This document shows, in pieces, positions 6,909 to 15,422 of a stretch of DNA of 64,000 nucleotides (the stretch's first letter is position 1; every line of letters begins with the position of its first letter). The stretch comes from Microbacterium sp. Root166. Lineage in GTDB: Bacteria > Actinomycetota > Actinomycetes > Actinomycetales > Microbacteriaceae. Both the position numbers and the translations under genes were made by a program. The notes beneath the pieces are model-generated. The model had not been told where the DNA came from, did not search any database, and was given only the letters and a program-made list of their open reading frames with translations. The DNA is taken from assembly GCF_001427145.1 (NCBI RefSeq), contig NZ_LMGL01000001.1:945241-1009240 (forward strand), written 5' to 3'.

Positions 6909-8732
6909 ATGACCGCGGCCGCACTTCGCACAGCGGTGCTCGTCGCGCTCGCGGCGGTCCTGTTCGTCGCTGTCACGCCCTTCGGTCCCGGCTTCTCCTC
7001 CGCCGCGTTCACCGCGCAGACCGTCAACTCGGGCAACCGCATCGGAGCGGCCGCCGACTGGACGCCACCGACCGTGAGCGTGCGGTCATCGGCCACGCCG
7101 CTGCGCGACATCGCGACGATCACCGCCGATGCCTCGGATGCCGAGACCGGCGTCCGCGACGTCGTCATCTCGGTGCAGGCCGCCGGCGCCACCACGTGGA
7201 CGACGCTCTGCACCAAGGCCGTCGCCCCCTACAGCTGCTCCTGGGACACCCGCACCGTCGCAGACGGCTCGTACAGCCTGCGCGCCGTCGCCACCGACAA
7301 CTCGAGCTACGTCACGACCTCCGCGCTCGTCCCGGCGACCGTCGGCAACACCGTCGGCGTCACCCTGGCCGACCCGGGCGACGCGGTGCGCGGCACCGTC
7401 GCACTCCCGACCACGCTGACCAACACCGGCGCCGGTCCGTACACGGTGCGCGTCGAGTACGCGGTCGCGGACTCCGAGCAGTGGAAGACGCTCTGCACCA
7501 CCGCCGTCGCGCCGTACAGCTGCGCGTGGGTGACCACCGGCATCGCCAACGACTTCTACGACCTGCGCTCGGTCGTCACCGCTCCCGGCGTCGCCGCCAC
7601 CGTCTCACCCGTGGTCGAGGCCGTGCTGGTCGACAACGCGGCCCCGTCCATCACGATGGCCGATCCCGGCTCGCCGCTGCGCGGCACCGTCACGCTCACG
7701 GCGACTGCGACCGACGACCACTCCGGCGTGACCGCCGTCACGATCCAGTACGCGCCGAACGGCTCGTCCTCGTGGCAGACCGCGTGCTCCATCGTCACCT
7801 CGCCCTACTCGTGCCGCTTCGACACGACGAAGCTCGCGGGCGGCAGCTACTCGTTCCGGGCGACGGCAGCGGATGCCGCGGGCAACGCCGCGACCTCCGG
7901 CACGGTCGGCGGGCGCACGGTCGACAACTCGGTCGCCTCGGTGGCCGTCGAGGACCCCGGCGCCTTCCTCTCGGGCACCGCGATCCTTACGGCGACCGCC
8001 GCCTCGACGGCCGGAGTCGCCAGCGTCGCCATCCAGGTCGCCCCGAGCGGCACGAGCAGCTGGACGACCGTGTGCTCCGACGCCAGCACGCCGTACACCT
8101 GCGCCTGGAACACCAAGACGGTCGCCGACGGCCTCTACGACCTCCGCGCCGTCCTCACCGACAGCGTCGGCACGCAGACCACCTCCGCGATCCTGACGCA
8201 GCGGCGCGTTGACAACCGCCCGCTGCGCGGTCTCGATGTCCAGATGTTGAACGGCAGCTCCTCGGTTGGTCGCCTGCAGACCGGCGACATGATGACCTTC
8301 ACGTACAGCGCGCAGGTCAACCCCGCGAGCATCACGTCCGGCTGGAACGGGGCCGCTCTGCCGGTCACGCTCCGCCTGCGCGACGGCAACCTCCTGGGGA
8401 CGGGCAGCATGGGCGACACCGTCGACATCCAGCGCTCGGGAGCGGTCGTGAACCTCGGGTCGGTGAACCTCAAGGGCGACTACGTCCGTCTCCTGCGGAC
8501 GACGACCTTCGCCGCAACGATGACCGCGACGACCGCGACCGTGAACGGCCTTCCGGTCACCGTGGTGACGATCAATCTGGGCGCGGTCGCCACCAGCGGC
8601 GGCTCGCTGCGCACGGCCGCCACCTCGGCCAACGCGGTGTGGACGCCGTCCGCGCTGGCCACGGACCTTTCGGGATCGACCTCGTCCACCACCCCGGTGA
8701 CCGAGTCCGGTGCCCTCGACAAGGAGTTCTGA
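6909..8732 (+). CDS. Secreted protein with four tandem Ig-like repeats
   Basis: 607 residues. An N-terminal export helix (5-22) is followed by SAAFTAQTVNSGNRIG (31-46), which parallels the SipW-substrate segment of the gene at 5177. Four Ig-like repeats follow, each about 90 residues with a Cys-x(6-8)-PY(S/T)C pair and a TxxxADGxYxLRAV strand (for example TLCTKAVAPYSC and TVCSDASTPYTC). The paired cysteines suggest a disulfide in each domain. The last ~170 residues form a different beta-rich domain. The ATG has a strong GAGGAG site. Likely a surface adhesin or stalk; the partner is unknown. Confidence 0.8.
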   Translation: MTAAALRTAVLVALAAVLFVAVTPFGPGFSSAAFTAQTVNSGNRIGAAADWTPPTVSVRSSATPLRDIATITADASDAETGVRDVVISVQAAGATTWTTLCTKAVAPYSCSWDTRTVADGSYSLRAVATDNSSYVTTSALVPATVGNTVGVTLADPGDAVRGTVALPTTLTNTGAGPYTVRVEYAVADSEQWKTLCTTAVAPYSCAWVTTGIANDFYDLRSVVTAPGVAATVSPVVEAVLVDNAAPSITMADPGSPLRGTVTLTATATDDHSGVTAVTIQYAPNGSSSWQTACSIVTSPYSCRFDTTKLAGGSYSFRATAADAAGNAATSGTVGGRTVDNSVASVAVEDPGAFLSGTAILTATAASTAGVASVAIQVAPSGTSSWTTVCSDASTPYTCAWNTKTVADGLYDLRAVLTDSVGTQTTSAILTQRRVDNRPLRGLDVQMLNGSSSVGRLQTGDMMTFTYSAQVNPASITSGWNGAALPVTLRLRDGNLLGTGSMGDTVDIQRSGAVVNLGSVNLKGDYVRLLRTTTFAATMTATTATVNGLPVTVVTINLGAVATSGGSLRTAATSANAVWTPSALATDLSGSTSSTTPVTESGALDKEF

Positions 8733-8733
8733 C

Positions 8734-9525
8734 ATGAGCGAGAGCGGCAGCGGCGACACCCCCGGGCGTCCTGTCCCGGATCCGCACGACGACGTCGATA
8801 GCATCGACGTTGTGGGGCAGCGCATCCTGGTCGTGGAAGACGACGACGGCATCGCGGTCCCACTCGTTCGCACCCTGACCCGTGAGGGCTACGAAGTCGA
8901 GCGCGTCGCCGAAGGCGCGACGGCCGTCGAACGGGGCATCGCCGGCGGATTCAGCCTGGTCGTCCTCGACCTGGGTCTGCCCGACATGGACGGCCTCGAC
9001 GTGTGCCGGCGCCTGCGCGAGCACGATTTCACCGGCGGCATCATCATCCTCACCGCACGTGACGGCGAACTGGATCGGGTCGTCGGACTCGACGTCGGCG
9101 CCGACGACTACATCGCCAAGCCGTTCGCACTGGCCGAGCTGCTCGCGCGCCTGCGCGCGCTGCTCCGCCGCAGCGCCGCCGCGGTCACCCCGGCACCTGC
9201 CGCCGAAGTCCCGATCGCGGCATCCGCCACCGCTCTCACCGTCGACCCCGACGCGCGCCGTGCCTTCGCGGGCGGCCGCGAGATCGCGCTCAGCACGAAG
9301 GAGTTCGACCTGCTCGCCCATCTCGATCGCCATCGCGGCGTCGTGGTGACCCGCGAGCGCGTGATGGACGACGTGTGGGACGAGAACTGGTTCGGTTCGA
9401 CGAAGACGCTGGACGTGACGATCGCCCGCCTGCGGCAGAAGCTCGAGGACTCCGGCGCGGGGGTGCGCATCACCACGATCCGCGGGGTCGGCTTCCGGCT
9501 GGACGACGGGATGGCGGATGCGTGA
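8734..9525 (+). CDS. OmpR/PhoB-family response regulator
   Basis: 263 residues from the ATG one base after the preceding stop. The receiver domain (about 29-145) has acidic residues in VVEDDDG, phospho-acceptor Asp79 in VVLDLGLPDMDG and Lys129 in DDYIAKPF. The C-terminal winged helix has STKEFDLLAHL, RERVMDDVWDE and KTLDVTIARLRQKLE. It overlaps the kinase gene by 8 bp and directly follows the Ig-like protein gene, so it may control the surface locus. The first ~28 residues before the receiver are unusually long, and an internal GTG at the 28th codon is an alternative start. Confidence 0.92.
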   Translation: MSESGSGDTPGRPVPDPHDDVDSIDVVGQRILVVEDDDGIAVPLVRTLTREGYEVERVAEGATAVERGIAGGFSLVVLDLGLPDMDGLDVCRRLREHDFTGGIIILTARDGELDRVVGLDVGADDYIAKPFALAELLARLRALLRRSAAAVTPAPAAEVPIAASATALTVDPDARRAFAGGREIALSTKEFDLLAHLDRHRGVVVTRERVMDDVWDENWFGSTKTLDVTIARLRQKLEDSGAGVRITTIRGVGFRLDDGMADA

Positions 9526-10753
9526 ACGCCTCGTGCTGGCGTTCGTCGCGCTGGCTGTCGCGATCATCGCCCTGTACGGCATCCCGCGCGCGTACATCAT
9601 CGCCGATCTGATCGAGACGAGCGAGGAGCGCCGGGTGGTCCGGCTCGCCGACTTCCTGGCCGTGCTCATGGCCGAGCGCGAGGCCGAGAGCGAGGTCACC
9701 GAGGAGTTCCTGCTGCCCATGCTCGAAGAGGGCGAGCGCGTGACCTTCACCGCCGCCGACGGCACGGTGGTCCAGGCGGGCGCGGCGCCGGCCGCCGATG
9801 ACATCACCTCCACCGCCGAGGTCGAAGGCGGGGGCACCGTCGAGTTCAGCAGGTCCGGCGAGATCATCTCGGGCCGCGTGCAGGAGGCGGTGATGCCGGT
9901 CGTCGTGATCGGCGTCGTGCTGCTGGTCCTGTCGGCGGCCGCGGGCGTCCTGCTCGCGCGGCGGCTGTCCCGGCCGTTCGTGCGCCTGGCCGGAGTCGCG
10001 CGTGACTTCGGCACCGGATCGCTCGATCACGACACCGAGGACTTCCGGATCCCCGAGGCACGGGCCATCGACGAGGCATTGCGCACCAGTGCGCGCACCC
10101 TCGAGGAGCGCATCCGCCGCGAGCACGAGTTCGCCGCCAACGCCTCGCATCAGCTGCGCACGCCGATCACCGCGCTGCGCCTCGAGCTCGAGGACCTGTC
10201 GCTGTGGCCCGAGACCCCGGAGCCTGTCCGCGAGCAGCTCGGCCATGCCCTCCACGAGATCGACCGGCTCTCGGACGCCATCGCCGAGCTTCTCGAACTC
10301 GCCCGCGGGGGCACCCCCGGCGCCGATGAGTGGGTCGGCCTCGACGGGATGCTGGAGCAGGCCGGCGAGCGCTGGCGTGCACAGGCCGACACCAGTCGCC
10401 GCGCCATCACCGTGGAGCCGGATGCCGTGCGCAGCGTGAACGCGCCGGCGCCGGCGTCGCAGATCCTCGATGTGCTCATCCACAACGCGCTGCAGCACGG
10501 CAAGGGCCGCGTCACCGTCTCGGGCGTCCCCGGCAAGGGCTACGTCACGGTCCACGTGTCGGACGAAGGGCCGCGGCCCCGCGGCAACTCGATCTTCCAG
10601 CGCACTCCGGGCAAGAGCACCGGCGGAGGCGAGGGCATCGGACTGGCACTGTCGGCAGAGCTCGCCGAAGCGCTCGGCGGGCACCTGCTGCTCGAATCGG
10701 CCGCGAAGACGACGTTCGCGCTCATCCTTCCGCAGCAGAACGCCTCGGCCTGA
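9518..10753 (+). CDS. Sensor histidine kinase
   Basis: 411 residues. Two membrane helices (about 4-29 and 124-147) flank a ~95-residue acidic extracytoplasmic sensor. A HAMP region, a dimerisation helix with phospho-acceptor His211 (ANASHQLRTPITAL) and an HATPase domain (IHNALQHG, HVSDEGPRPRG, GGGEGIGLALS) follow. It pairs with the response regulator it overlaps. The sensor domain has no recognised fold, so the signal is unknown; context suggests an envelope signal. Confidence 0.92.
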   Translation: MRERLVLAFVALAVAIIALYGIPRAYIIADLIETSEERRVVRLADFLAVLMAEREAESEVTEEFLLPMLEEGERVTFTAADGTVVQAGAAPAADDITSTAEVEGGGTVEFSRSGEIISGRVQEAVMPVVVIGVVLLVLSAAAGVLLARRLSRPFVRLAGVARDFGTGSLDHDTEDFRIPEARAIDEALRTSARTLEERIRREHEFAANASHQLRTPITALRLELEDLSLWPETPEPVREQLGHALHEIDRLSDAIAELLELARGGTPGADEWVGLDGMLEQAGERWRAQADTSRRAITVEPDAVRSVNAPAPASQILDVLIHNALQHGKGRVTVSGVPGKGYVTVHVSDEGPRPRGNSIFQRTPGKSTGGGEGIGLALSAELAEALGGHLLLESAAKTTFALILPQQNASA

Positions 10754-10756
10754 CCG

Positions 10757-11632
10757 TCACGCGACGGGTGTCGCCGCTTCGCGTGCCGCTCGCGCCGAGG
10801 ACCGCACGGCGCCGATGCTCGCCAGGATCACGAGCGCGATGCCCATGAGCTCGAGCGCGGTGAGGTGCTGGCCGAGCAGCACGAACCCGGCGAGTGCGGC
10901 CGTCGCCGGGGCCAGGCTCATCAGGATCGCGAACACCGCGGCCGGCAGTCGCCGCAGCGCGACCAGCTCGAACGCGTAGGGAATCGCCGACGAGAGCACG
11001 GCGACCGCGGCTCCGAGCGCGACGAGTTCCAGCCGCAGCAGGGCGGTCCCGGCATCCGCGATCCCGAAAGGCAGGGCGATCAGCGCGCCGACGGTCATGG
11101 CGAGAGCGAGTCCGTCGAGCTTGGGGAAGGCCGCGCCCACGCGAGCGGAGGCCAGGATGTAGAACGCCCAGCTGCCCGCGGCGCCGAGCGCGAAGAGCAC
11201 GCCGATCGGATCCAGGCGATCCCAGCCTCCGCCGGCGAGCGCCACCACGCCGGCCAGCGCGAGCAGCGCCCACAGCCACGACGACGCGCGCCTGCTGGCC
11301 ACGATCGACAGCACGAGCGGACCGAGCACCTCGATGGTGACGGTGATCCCCAGCGGGAGCCGCTCGAGGGCCAGGTAGAACAGCCCGTTCATGAGTGCCA
11401 GCACCAGCCCGAACCAGACGACGCCGCGCCAGTCCGCACCGGAGTGGCCGCGCAGAGCGGGCCGGGCGATCGCGAGCAGGAGCAGCGCCGAGAACACCAG
11501 GCGCAGCATCACCATGCCGAGCGGACCAACCTCGGGGAAGAGCAGCACCGCCAGCGAGGCGCCGATCTCCTGGCATGCGAGCCCGGCGACGACGAGGAGA
11601 ATCGCGGGCGTTGCCGCCCCGCGCACGGCCAT
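10757..11632 (-). CDS. EamA-family (DMT superfamily, RhtA-like) transporter
   Basis: 291 residues, almost entirely hydrophobic, with about ten membrane helices arranged as two EamA repeats (about 10-140 and 148-275). Sequence resembles the RhtA amino-acid/homoserine exporter branch. It lies 3 bp after the lipoprotein gene at 11636-12910 on the same strand, so the two are probably cotranscribed. Substrate unknown. Confidence 0.85.
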   Translation of the reverse strand: MAVRGAATPAILLVVAGLACQEIGASLAVLLFPEVGPLGMVMLRLVFSALLLLAIARPALRGHSGADWRGVVWFGLVLALMNGLFYLALERLPLGITVTIEVLGPLVLSIVASRRASSWLWALLALAGVVALAGGGWDRLDPIGVLFALGAAGSWAFYILASARVGAAFPKLDGLALAMTVGALIALPFGIADAGTALLRLELVALGAAVAVLSSAIPYAFELVALRRLPAAVFAILMSLAPATAALAGFVLLGQHLTALELMGIALVILASIGAVRSSARAAREAATPVA

Positions 11633-11635
11633 CGG

Positions 11636-12910
11636 CTACGCCGGCGGTGCTGCGCAGATCGCGCGCGCCGTGATCTCGGCGTGGTACTGCTCGGCCGTCC
11701 ACGGCAGTCCGGCCTCGAAAACAGTTCCACCGTCGGCGGCCGCGGCCTTCGAGGCAATGGCGGCGAGCTCCCAGGCCAGGTACGCGCCGAGCTCGGGGGC
11801 GCCGGCGGAGTTGTTGAGCACGACGGCGACGGTCAGGCCGCTCTTCGGGTCGGCGAACGCCGCCGTGGTGTAGCCGGGCACCGAGCCGTACTGGCCGATC
11901 AGCGAGCCGGCCTGGACGGCGCCGCCGGCGGCCGTGAACCAGGACGGGCCGTCGGCGGCAATCGCCTTGGGGTCGCCGAACCGGTCGTCCACACCGGGGT
12001 GCAGGGCGCCCGTGGCGAGGGCCTGCGCGTAGCGGCCCAGGTCGTCGATGTCGGTCACGGCACCGCTGTCGGTGAAGAGCACGGATTGCGAGAGCGCGCC
12101 CATGTCGAGCGGCTGCACGCAGTCGCGAAGGCCGCCTTCGACAGGCGGCGAGTACAGGCCGGCCAGCACCGCGTCGGCGGACGGCTTGGCCAGCTCGGTC
12201 TCGTCGAGTCCGAGGGGGGCGGCGACGTAGCGCTCGATCAGTTCGTCGGCCGGCATCCCCATGGCGCGCTCCAGCGCCAGGCCGAGCAGCACGTAGCCGG
12301 TGTCGGAGTCGCGGTATGCCGAGCCCGGCTCGGACGCGCGCCCCTGGCCGAGTCCGAAGGCCGCCAGTTCACGGGGCGCCCAGCTGCGGCTGGGGTTGCC
12401 GATCCACGACGACATCAGCTGCGGACCGTGCGCACCGATGCCCGAGGTGCTGTCGCACAGCTGCTCGAGTGTCACGTCCGACATTCCGGGAACGCTCGCG
12501 ACCCACTCCGACAGACTGTCGCCGAGCCTCACCTTGCCCTCGGCCGCCGCCGAATAGAGGACGTCGCAGATCATCGCGCGCGTGACCTTGCCCGCCCGGA
12601 ACTGCATCTCGGGAGTCACCTCGCCCCCGCTGCCCGGGGACTGCGTGCCGACGCCGGTCACCCAGCTGCCGGCCCACGGCGCCCACACGCCGACGATCGC
12701 GCCCGAGGCTCCGCTGGAGGTCATCGCGTTCGCGAGGGCGGCCTCCAGCTGCTCGACGGAACCGTCGGGCAGGGTCACTTCGGCCTGCGGGGGAAGGTCG
12801 ATGACGACCTCGGACTCGGGGGCGCATCCGGCGAGGCCGAGTGCGAGCGCCACAACGGCCGCGATGGCGACGGCGGCGTGCCGCGCTCTGCGTTGACCCT
12901 GCATGCTCAC
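11636..12910 (-). CDS. Serine-hydrolase (beta-lactamase-fold) lipoprotein lacking the catalytic serine
   Basis: 424 residues with a lipoprotein signal (LGLAGC, Cys29). The fold is that of class C beta-lactamase/D-Ala-D-Ala carboxypeptidases, with VTLEQLCDSTSGIG and GYVLLGLALE recognisable. The SxxK motif reads FRAGKVTRAM, so Ser is replaced by Lys108 and Lys by Arg111. The YxN position reads RDSDTGY (Asp201, Asp203). The third motif region reads QYGSVPGYT without the usual His/Lys-Thr-Gly. It is therefore probably a non-catalytic envelope protein. GTG start with a G-rich upstream site. It is followed by the EamA gene. Confidence 0.82.
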   Translation of the reverse strand: MSMQGQRRARHAAVAIAAVVALALGLAGCAPESEVVIDLPPQAEVTLPDGSVEQLEAALANAMTSSGASGAIVGVWAPWAGSWVTGVGTQSPGSGGEVTPEMQFRAGKVTRAMICDVLYSAAAEGKVRLGDSLSEWVASVPGMSDVTLEQLCDSTSGIGAHGPQLMSSWIGNPSRSWAPRELAAFGLGQGRASEPGSAYRDSDTGYVLLGLALERAMGMPADELIERYVAAPLGLDETELAKPSADAVLAGLYSPPVEGGLRDCVQPLDMGALSQSVLFTDSGAVTDIDDLGRYAQALATGALHPGVDDRFGDPKAIAADGPSWFTAAGGAVQAGSLIGQYGSVPGYTTAAFADPKSGLTVAVVLNNSAGAPELGAYLAWELAAIASKAAAADGGTVFEAGLPWTAEQYHAEITARAICAAPPA

Positions 12911-12967
12911 CCCCCGTGGTGGTCTATGAATTCAAACACACGACCGCTTGCGCGCCGCATCCGTCTC

Positions 12968-12973
12968 TAGGCT
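12968..12973 (+). promoter_or_regulatory. -10 element of the DUF2470 gene (leaderless)
   Basis: TAGGCT exactly 6 nt before the ATG at 12980. Confidence 0.6.
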
Positions 12974-12979
12974 GATGTC

Positions 12980-13291
12980 ATGCCCTACGAGTTCGATGAC
13001 TCCGTGGTCGCCGGTGTGCTTCACCACATGAACGTCGATCATGCCGATGACAGTCTGCTGATCACTCGCGCCTTCGCGGGTGGGCTTGACATCGCGTCGG
13101 CGAGCATGACCGGCTTCGACGGAGACGGCGGGACGTGGCAGGCCGTCACGGCCGACGGGTCGGCGAACGAGCTCCGCGTCCCGTGGCCGGGCGGTTCCAT
13201 CAGCGAGCGTCCCGACGTGCGGCGCCAGATCGTGGCGCTGTACGACGAGGCCTGCCGCCGTCTGGGCGTGGAACCACGGGCGCACGCCTGA
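12980..13291 (+). CDS. DUF2470 (HugZ C-terminal-type) protein
   Basis: 103 residues. LHHMNVDHADDSLLITRAF is the characteristic HMNxDH motif of the DUF2470 domain found at one end of HugZ-type heme-degrading proteins and as stand-alone actinobacterial proteins. It precedes the heme oxygenase gene by 46 bp. A role in heme handling fits both family and context but is not proven. The -10 element gives a leaderless transcript. Confidence 0.85.
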   Translation: MPYEFDDSVVAGVLHHMNVDHADDSLLITRAFAGGLDIASASMTGFDGDGGTWQAVTADGSANELRVPWPGGSISERPDVRRQIVALYDEACRRLGVEPRAHA

Positions 13292-13300
13292 GAAAATATG

Positions 13301-13319
13301 TCAGGTTAGGTCACCCTAA
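13301..13319 (+). promoter_or_regulatory. DtxR/IdeR-type iron box upstream of heme oxygenase
   Basis: TCAGGTTAGGTCACCCTAA matches 15 of 19 bases of the consensus iron box TTAGGTTAGGCTAACCTAA. It lies directly upstream of the heme oxygenase -10, so iron-loaded DtxR/IdeR should repress transcription. Confidence 0.75.
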
Positions 13320-13325
13320 ATCTCC

Positions 13326-13331
13326 TAGACT
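13326..13331 (+). promoter_or_regulatory. -10 element of heme oxygenase (leaderless)
   Basis: TAGACT 6 nt before the ATG at 13338, just downstream of the iron box. Confidence 0.65.
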
Positions 13332-13337
13332 GACCCC

Positions 13338-13991
13338 ATGAGCGACCCGATCCCGTTCTCCGCCGCGCTGCGCGACCGCTCCAGTCGTGCGCACTCGTCG
13401 AGCGAGCACGCCGGCTTCATGGCCGACCTGATGACCGGCGAGGGAACGCGTGAGGACTACGTCGCCCTCGTGGCGCAGCACTGGTTCATCTACGAGGCGC
13501 TCGAGCGCACGGCCGGCCAGATGCGCAACGACCCCGTCGCCTCGGTCTTCATCAGCGACAAGCTCACCCGGCTTCCCGCCCTCGAGGCGGACCTCGACTT
13601 CCTCGTCGGCGCGGACTGGCGCAAGAGCATCGCGCCGCTGCCGACGACCCGCCGCTACGTCGATCGCATCAACGAGGTCGGCGCCACCTGGGCCGGCGGT
13701 TTCGTCGCCCACCACTACACGCGCTACCTGGGCGATCTGTCCGGCGGCAAGTTCATCGGACGCCTGATGTCGCGCCGCTTCGGCTTCGAGACCAACGGCA
13801 TCGGGTTCTACCTCTTCGACGACATCGCCGACCCGAAGGCCTTCAAAGAGGTCTATCGCGAGCAGCTCGACGCCGCGCCGTGGGATGCCGCCGAGCAGGA
13901 GCGCGTGATCGACGAGGTCCTCCTCGCCTACAGCTTCAACACGCAGCTCTTCGACGACCTCGCCGAGGCGAAGGCAGGCCAGGTCGCCTGA
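13338..13991 (+). CDS. hmuO: Biliverdin-producing heme oxygenase
   Basis: 217 residues resembling corynebacterial HmuO: proximal-ligand region RSSRAHSSSEHAGFM (His19 as heme ligand), QHWFIYEALE, and distal helix YLGDLSGGKFIGR. It opens heme to biliverdin, CO and iron, a way to obtain iron in the cytoplasm. The iron box and the leaderless promoter directly upstream indicate induction under iron limitation. DUF2470 is its upstream neighbour. Confidence 0.95.
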   Translation: MSDPIPFSAALRDRSSRAHSSSEHAGFMADLMTGEGTREDYVALVAQHWFIYEALERTAGQMRNDPVASVFISDKLTRLPALEADLDFLVGADWRKSIAPLPTTRRYVDRINEVGATWAGGFVAHHYTRYLGDLSGGKFIGRLMSRRFGFETNGIGFYLFDDIADPKAFKEVYREQLDAAPWDAAEQERVIDEVLLAYSFNTQLFDDLAEAKAGQVA

Positions 13992-14006
13992 GCCCCGGCC
14001 GGGTCG

Positions 14007-14041
14007 CGCGTTTCGTCTCGCTCCGCTCGCTCAACGACCGG
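14007..14041 (+). repeat. Dispersed intergenic repeat (half copy)
   Basis: CGCGTTTCGTCTC, GCTCCGCTCGCTCAACGACC form a unit that recurs, as an inverted pair, at 44192-44274. Here only one arm is present, between the convergent heme oxygenase and helicase genes, reaching the helicase stop codon. Confidence 0.7.
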
Positions 14042-15410
14042 ACTGCGCTGCTGCAGCCGCCTGTGCGCGCACGCCGGCCATGAATCGTGCGACATCGGGA
14101 TCGACGCGGATGTCGCTCGGCCGCAGCGGCCGCGACAGGTAGAGCCCGTCGAGCGATGTCAGGCGGGACAGCGCGACGTAGGTCTGCCCGGGCGCGAAGG
14201 CGCCGGAACCGAGATCGATGACGGCGCGCTCGTACGTCTTGCCCTGCGACTTGTGGATCGTGACGGCCCACGCCAGACGCAGCGGGAACTGGGTGAACTC
14301 GGCGACGATCTCGCGCGACAGCGACTTCGACCCGGCGTCGTAGGCGTAGCGGAACCTCTCCCACACGGCCGGTTCGACGTCGAACTCCTCGCCGTCGACG
14401 TCGACGCGGACGGTGCCGCCTGCGATGCGGGTGACCGTGCCGATGGTGCCGTTGACCCAGCGCGGCGGCTCACCGAAGCCCTGCGTGTCATTGCGCAGGA
14501 ACATCACCTGCGCGCCGACCTTCAGCTTGAGATCGACGTCGGCCGGGTACGAGGCATCCCCTCGCCCGAAGTCACCGGTGATCTCGGCGTTCGCCGTCTG
14601 CTCACGCCCGACGAGCTCGTTGAGATGGCGGCGGTTGATGTTGTTGACGATGTCGTTGCGCGTGGCGAGCGTGATGATCGGGTGCTCGCCATCGGCCGGA
14701 TCCGGCGGCGTCCGTGCACCGGTGTCGTTGAGGATCTGCGCGATGTCGGCGGTGACCCGCCCGTACCGCACGGCGTTGAGCATGGCCTTGAACGCGGGAT
14801 CGGACTGCCGGTGGATGTCGACGAGCTCGCGGATGTGCAGGTCGGCTCCGTACGAGCCGATGTCGATGATGCCGTCGCCGGCGGTCTCGCCGACCCACAC
14901 CTTCGCGTCGAAGAACCAGAACGAGCGATAGTGGTCGCGGATGTAGCGCAGCTCGTCGCCGCGCGGCGGCACCGGTGCGAGCTGGTACGGATCGCCGAAC
15001 ATCACGATCTGGACGCCGCCGAACGGCTCGGCCCGCCGGCCGCGCGCCTGCCGCAGCGACCGGTCGATCGCGTCCATCAGGTCGGCGTTCACCATCGAGA
15101 TCTCGTCGATGACGAGGGTGTCGATCGCGTTGAGGATCTTGCGGGCGGCGTCGGACTGGTCGATCTCGCCCTGCGCGATGAGCCCGATCGGCAGCCGGAA
15201 GAGCGAATGGATCGTCTGACCCTCGACGTTCAATGCGGCCACGCCGGTCGGCGCACACACCGCGATCTGCTTGCTCGTGTTCCAGGCCAGGTGCTGCAGG
15301 AGCGTCGACTTGCCGGTGCCGGCTCGGCCGGTGACGAACACATGCTCGCGGGTGTCTTCGATGAGCCGGAACAGCGCCTCCTGTTCTGCGGAGAGAGGCG
15401 GCGTGGTCAC
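14031..15410 (-). CDS. Pif1-like SF1B DNA helicase
   Basis: 459 residues: Walker A GRAGTGKST (28-36), motif Ia CAPTGVAALN, Walker B VIDEIS (98-103), motif III MFGDPYQLAPV, and C-terminal AWAVTIHKSQGKTYERAVIDLG and TYVALSRLTSLDGLYL, as in Pif1/RecD-like helicases. It probably unwinds DNA 5'-3', for example at G-quadruplexes or forks, relevant in GC-rich DNA. The start is a GTG with a TAACAT element 6 nt upstream. It is shorter than many Pif1 proteins but has all core motifs. Confidence 0.88.
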   Translation of the reverse strand: MTTPPLSAEQEALFRLIEDTREHVFVTGRAGTGKSTLLQHLAWNTSKQIAVCAPTGVAALNVEGQTIHSLFRLPIGLIAQGEIDQSDAARKILNAIDTLVIDEISMVNADLMDAIDRSLRQARGRRAEPFGGVQIVMFGDPYQLAPVPPRGDELRYIRDHYRSFWFFDAKVWVGETAGDGIIDIGSYGADLHIRELVDIHRQSDPAFKAMLNAVRYGRVTADIAQILNDTGARTPPDPADGEHPIITLATRNDIVNNINRRHLNELVGREQTANAEITGDFGRGDASYPADVDLKLKVGAQVMFLRNDTQGFGEPPRWVNGTIGTVTRIAGGTVRVDVDGEEFDVEPAVWERFRYAYDAGSKSLSREIVAEFTQFPLRLAWAVTIHKSQGKTYERAVIDLGSGAFAPGQTYVALSRLTSLDGLYLSRPLRPSDIRVDPDVARFMAGVRAQAAAAAQSGR

Positions 15411-15416
15411 CGATTC

Positions 15417-15422
15417 ATGTTA
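15417..15422 (-). promoter_or_regulatory. -10 element of the helicase gene (leaderless)
   Basis: TAACAT on the minus strand, exactly 6 nt before the helicase GTG. It overlaps the end of the merR gene. Confidence 0.6.
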
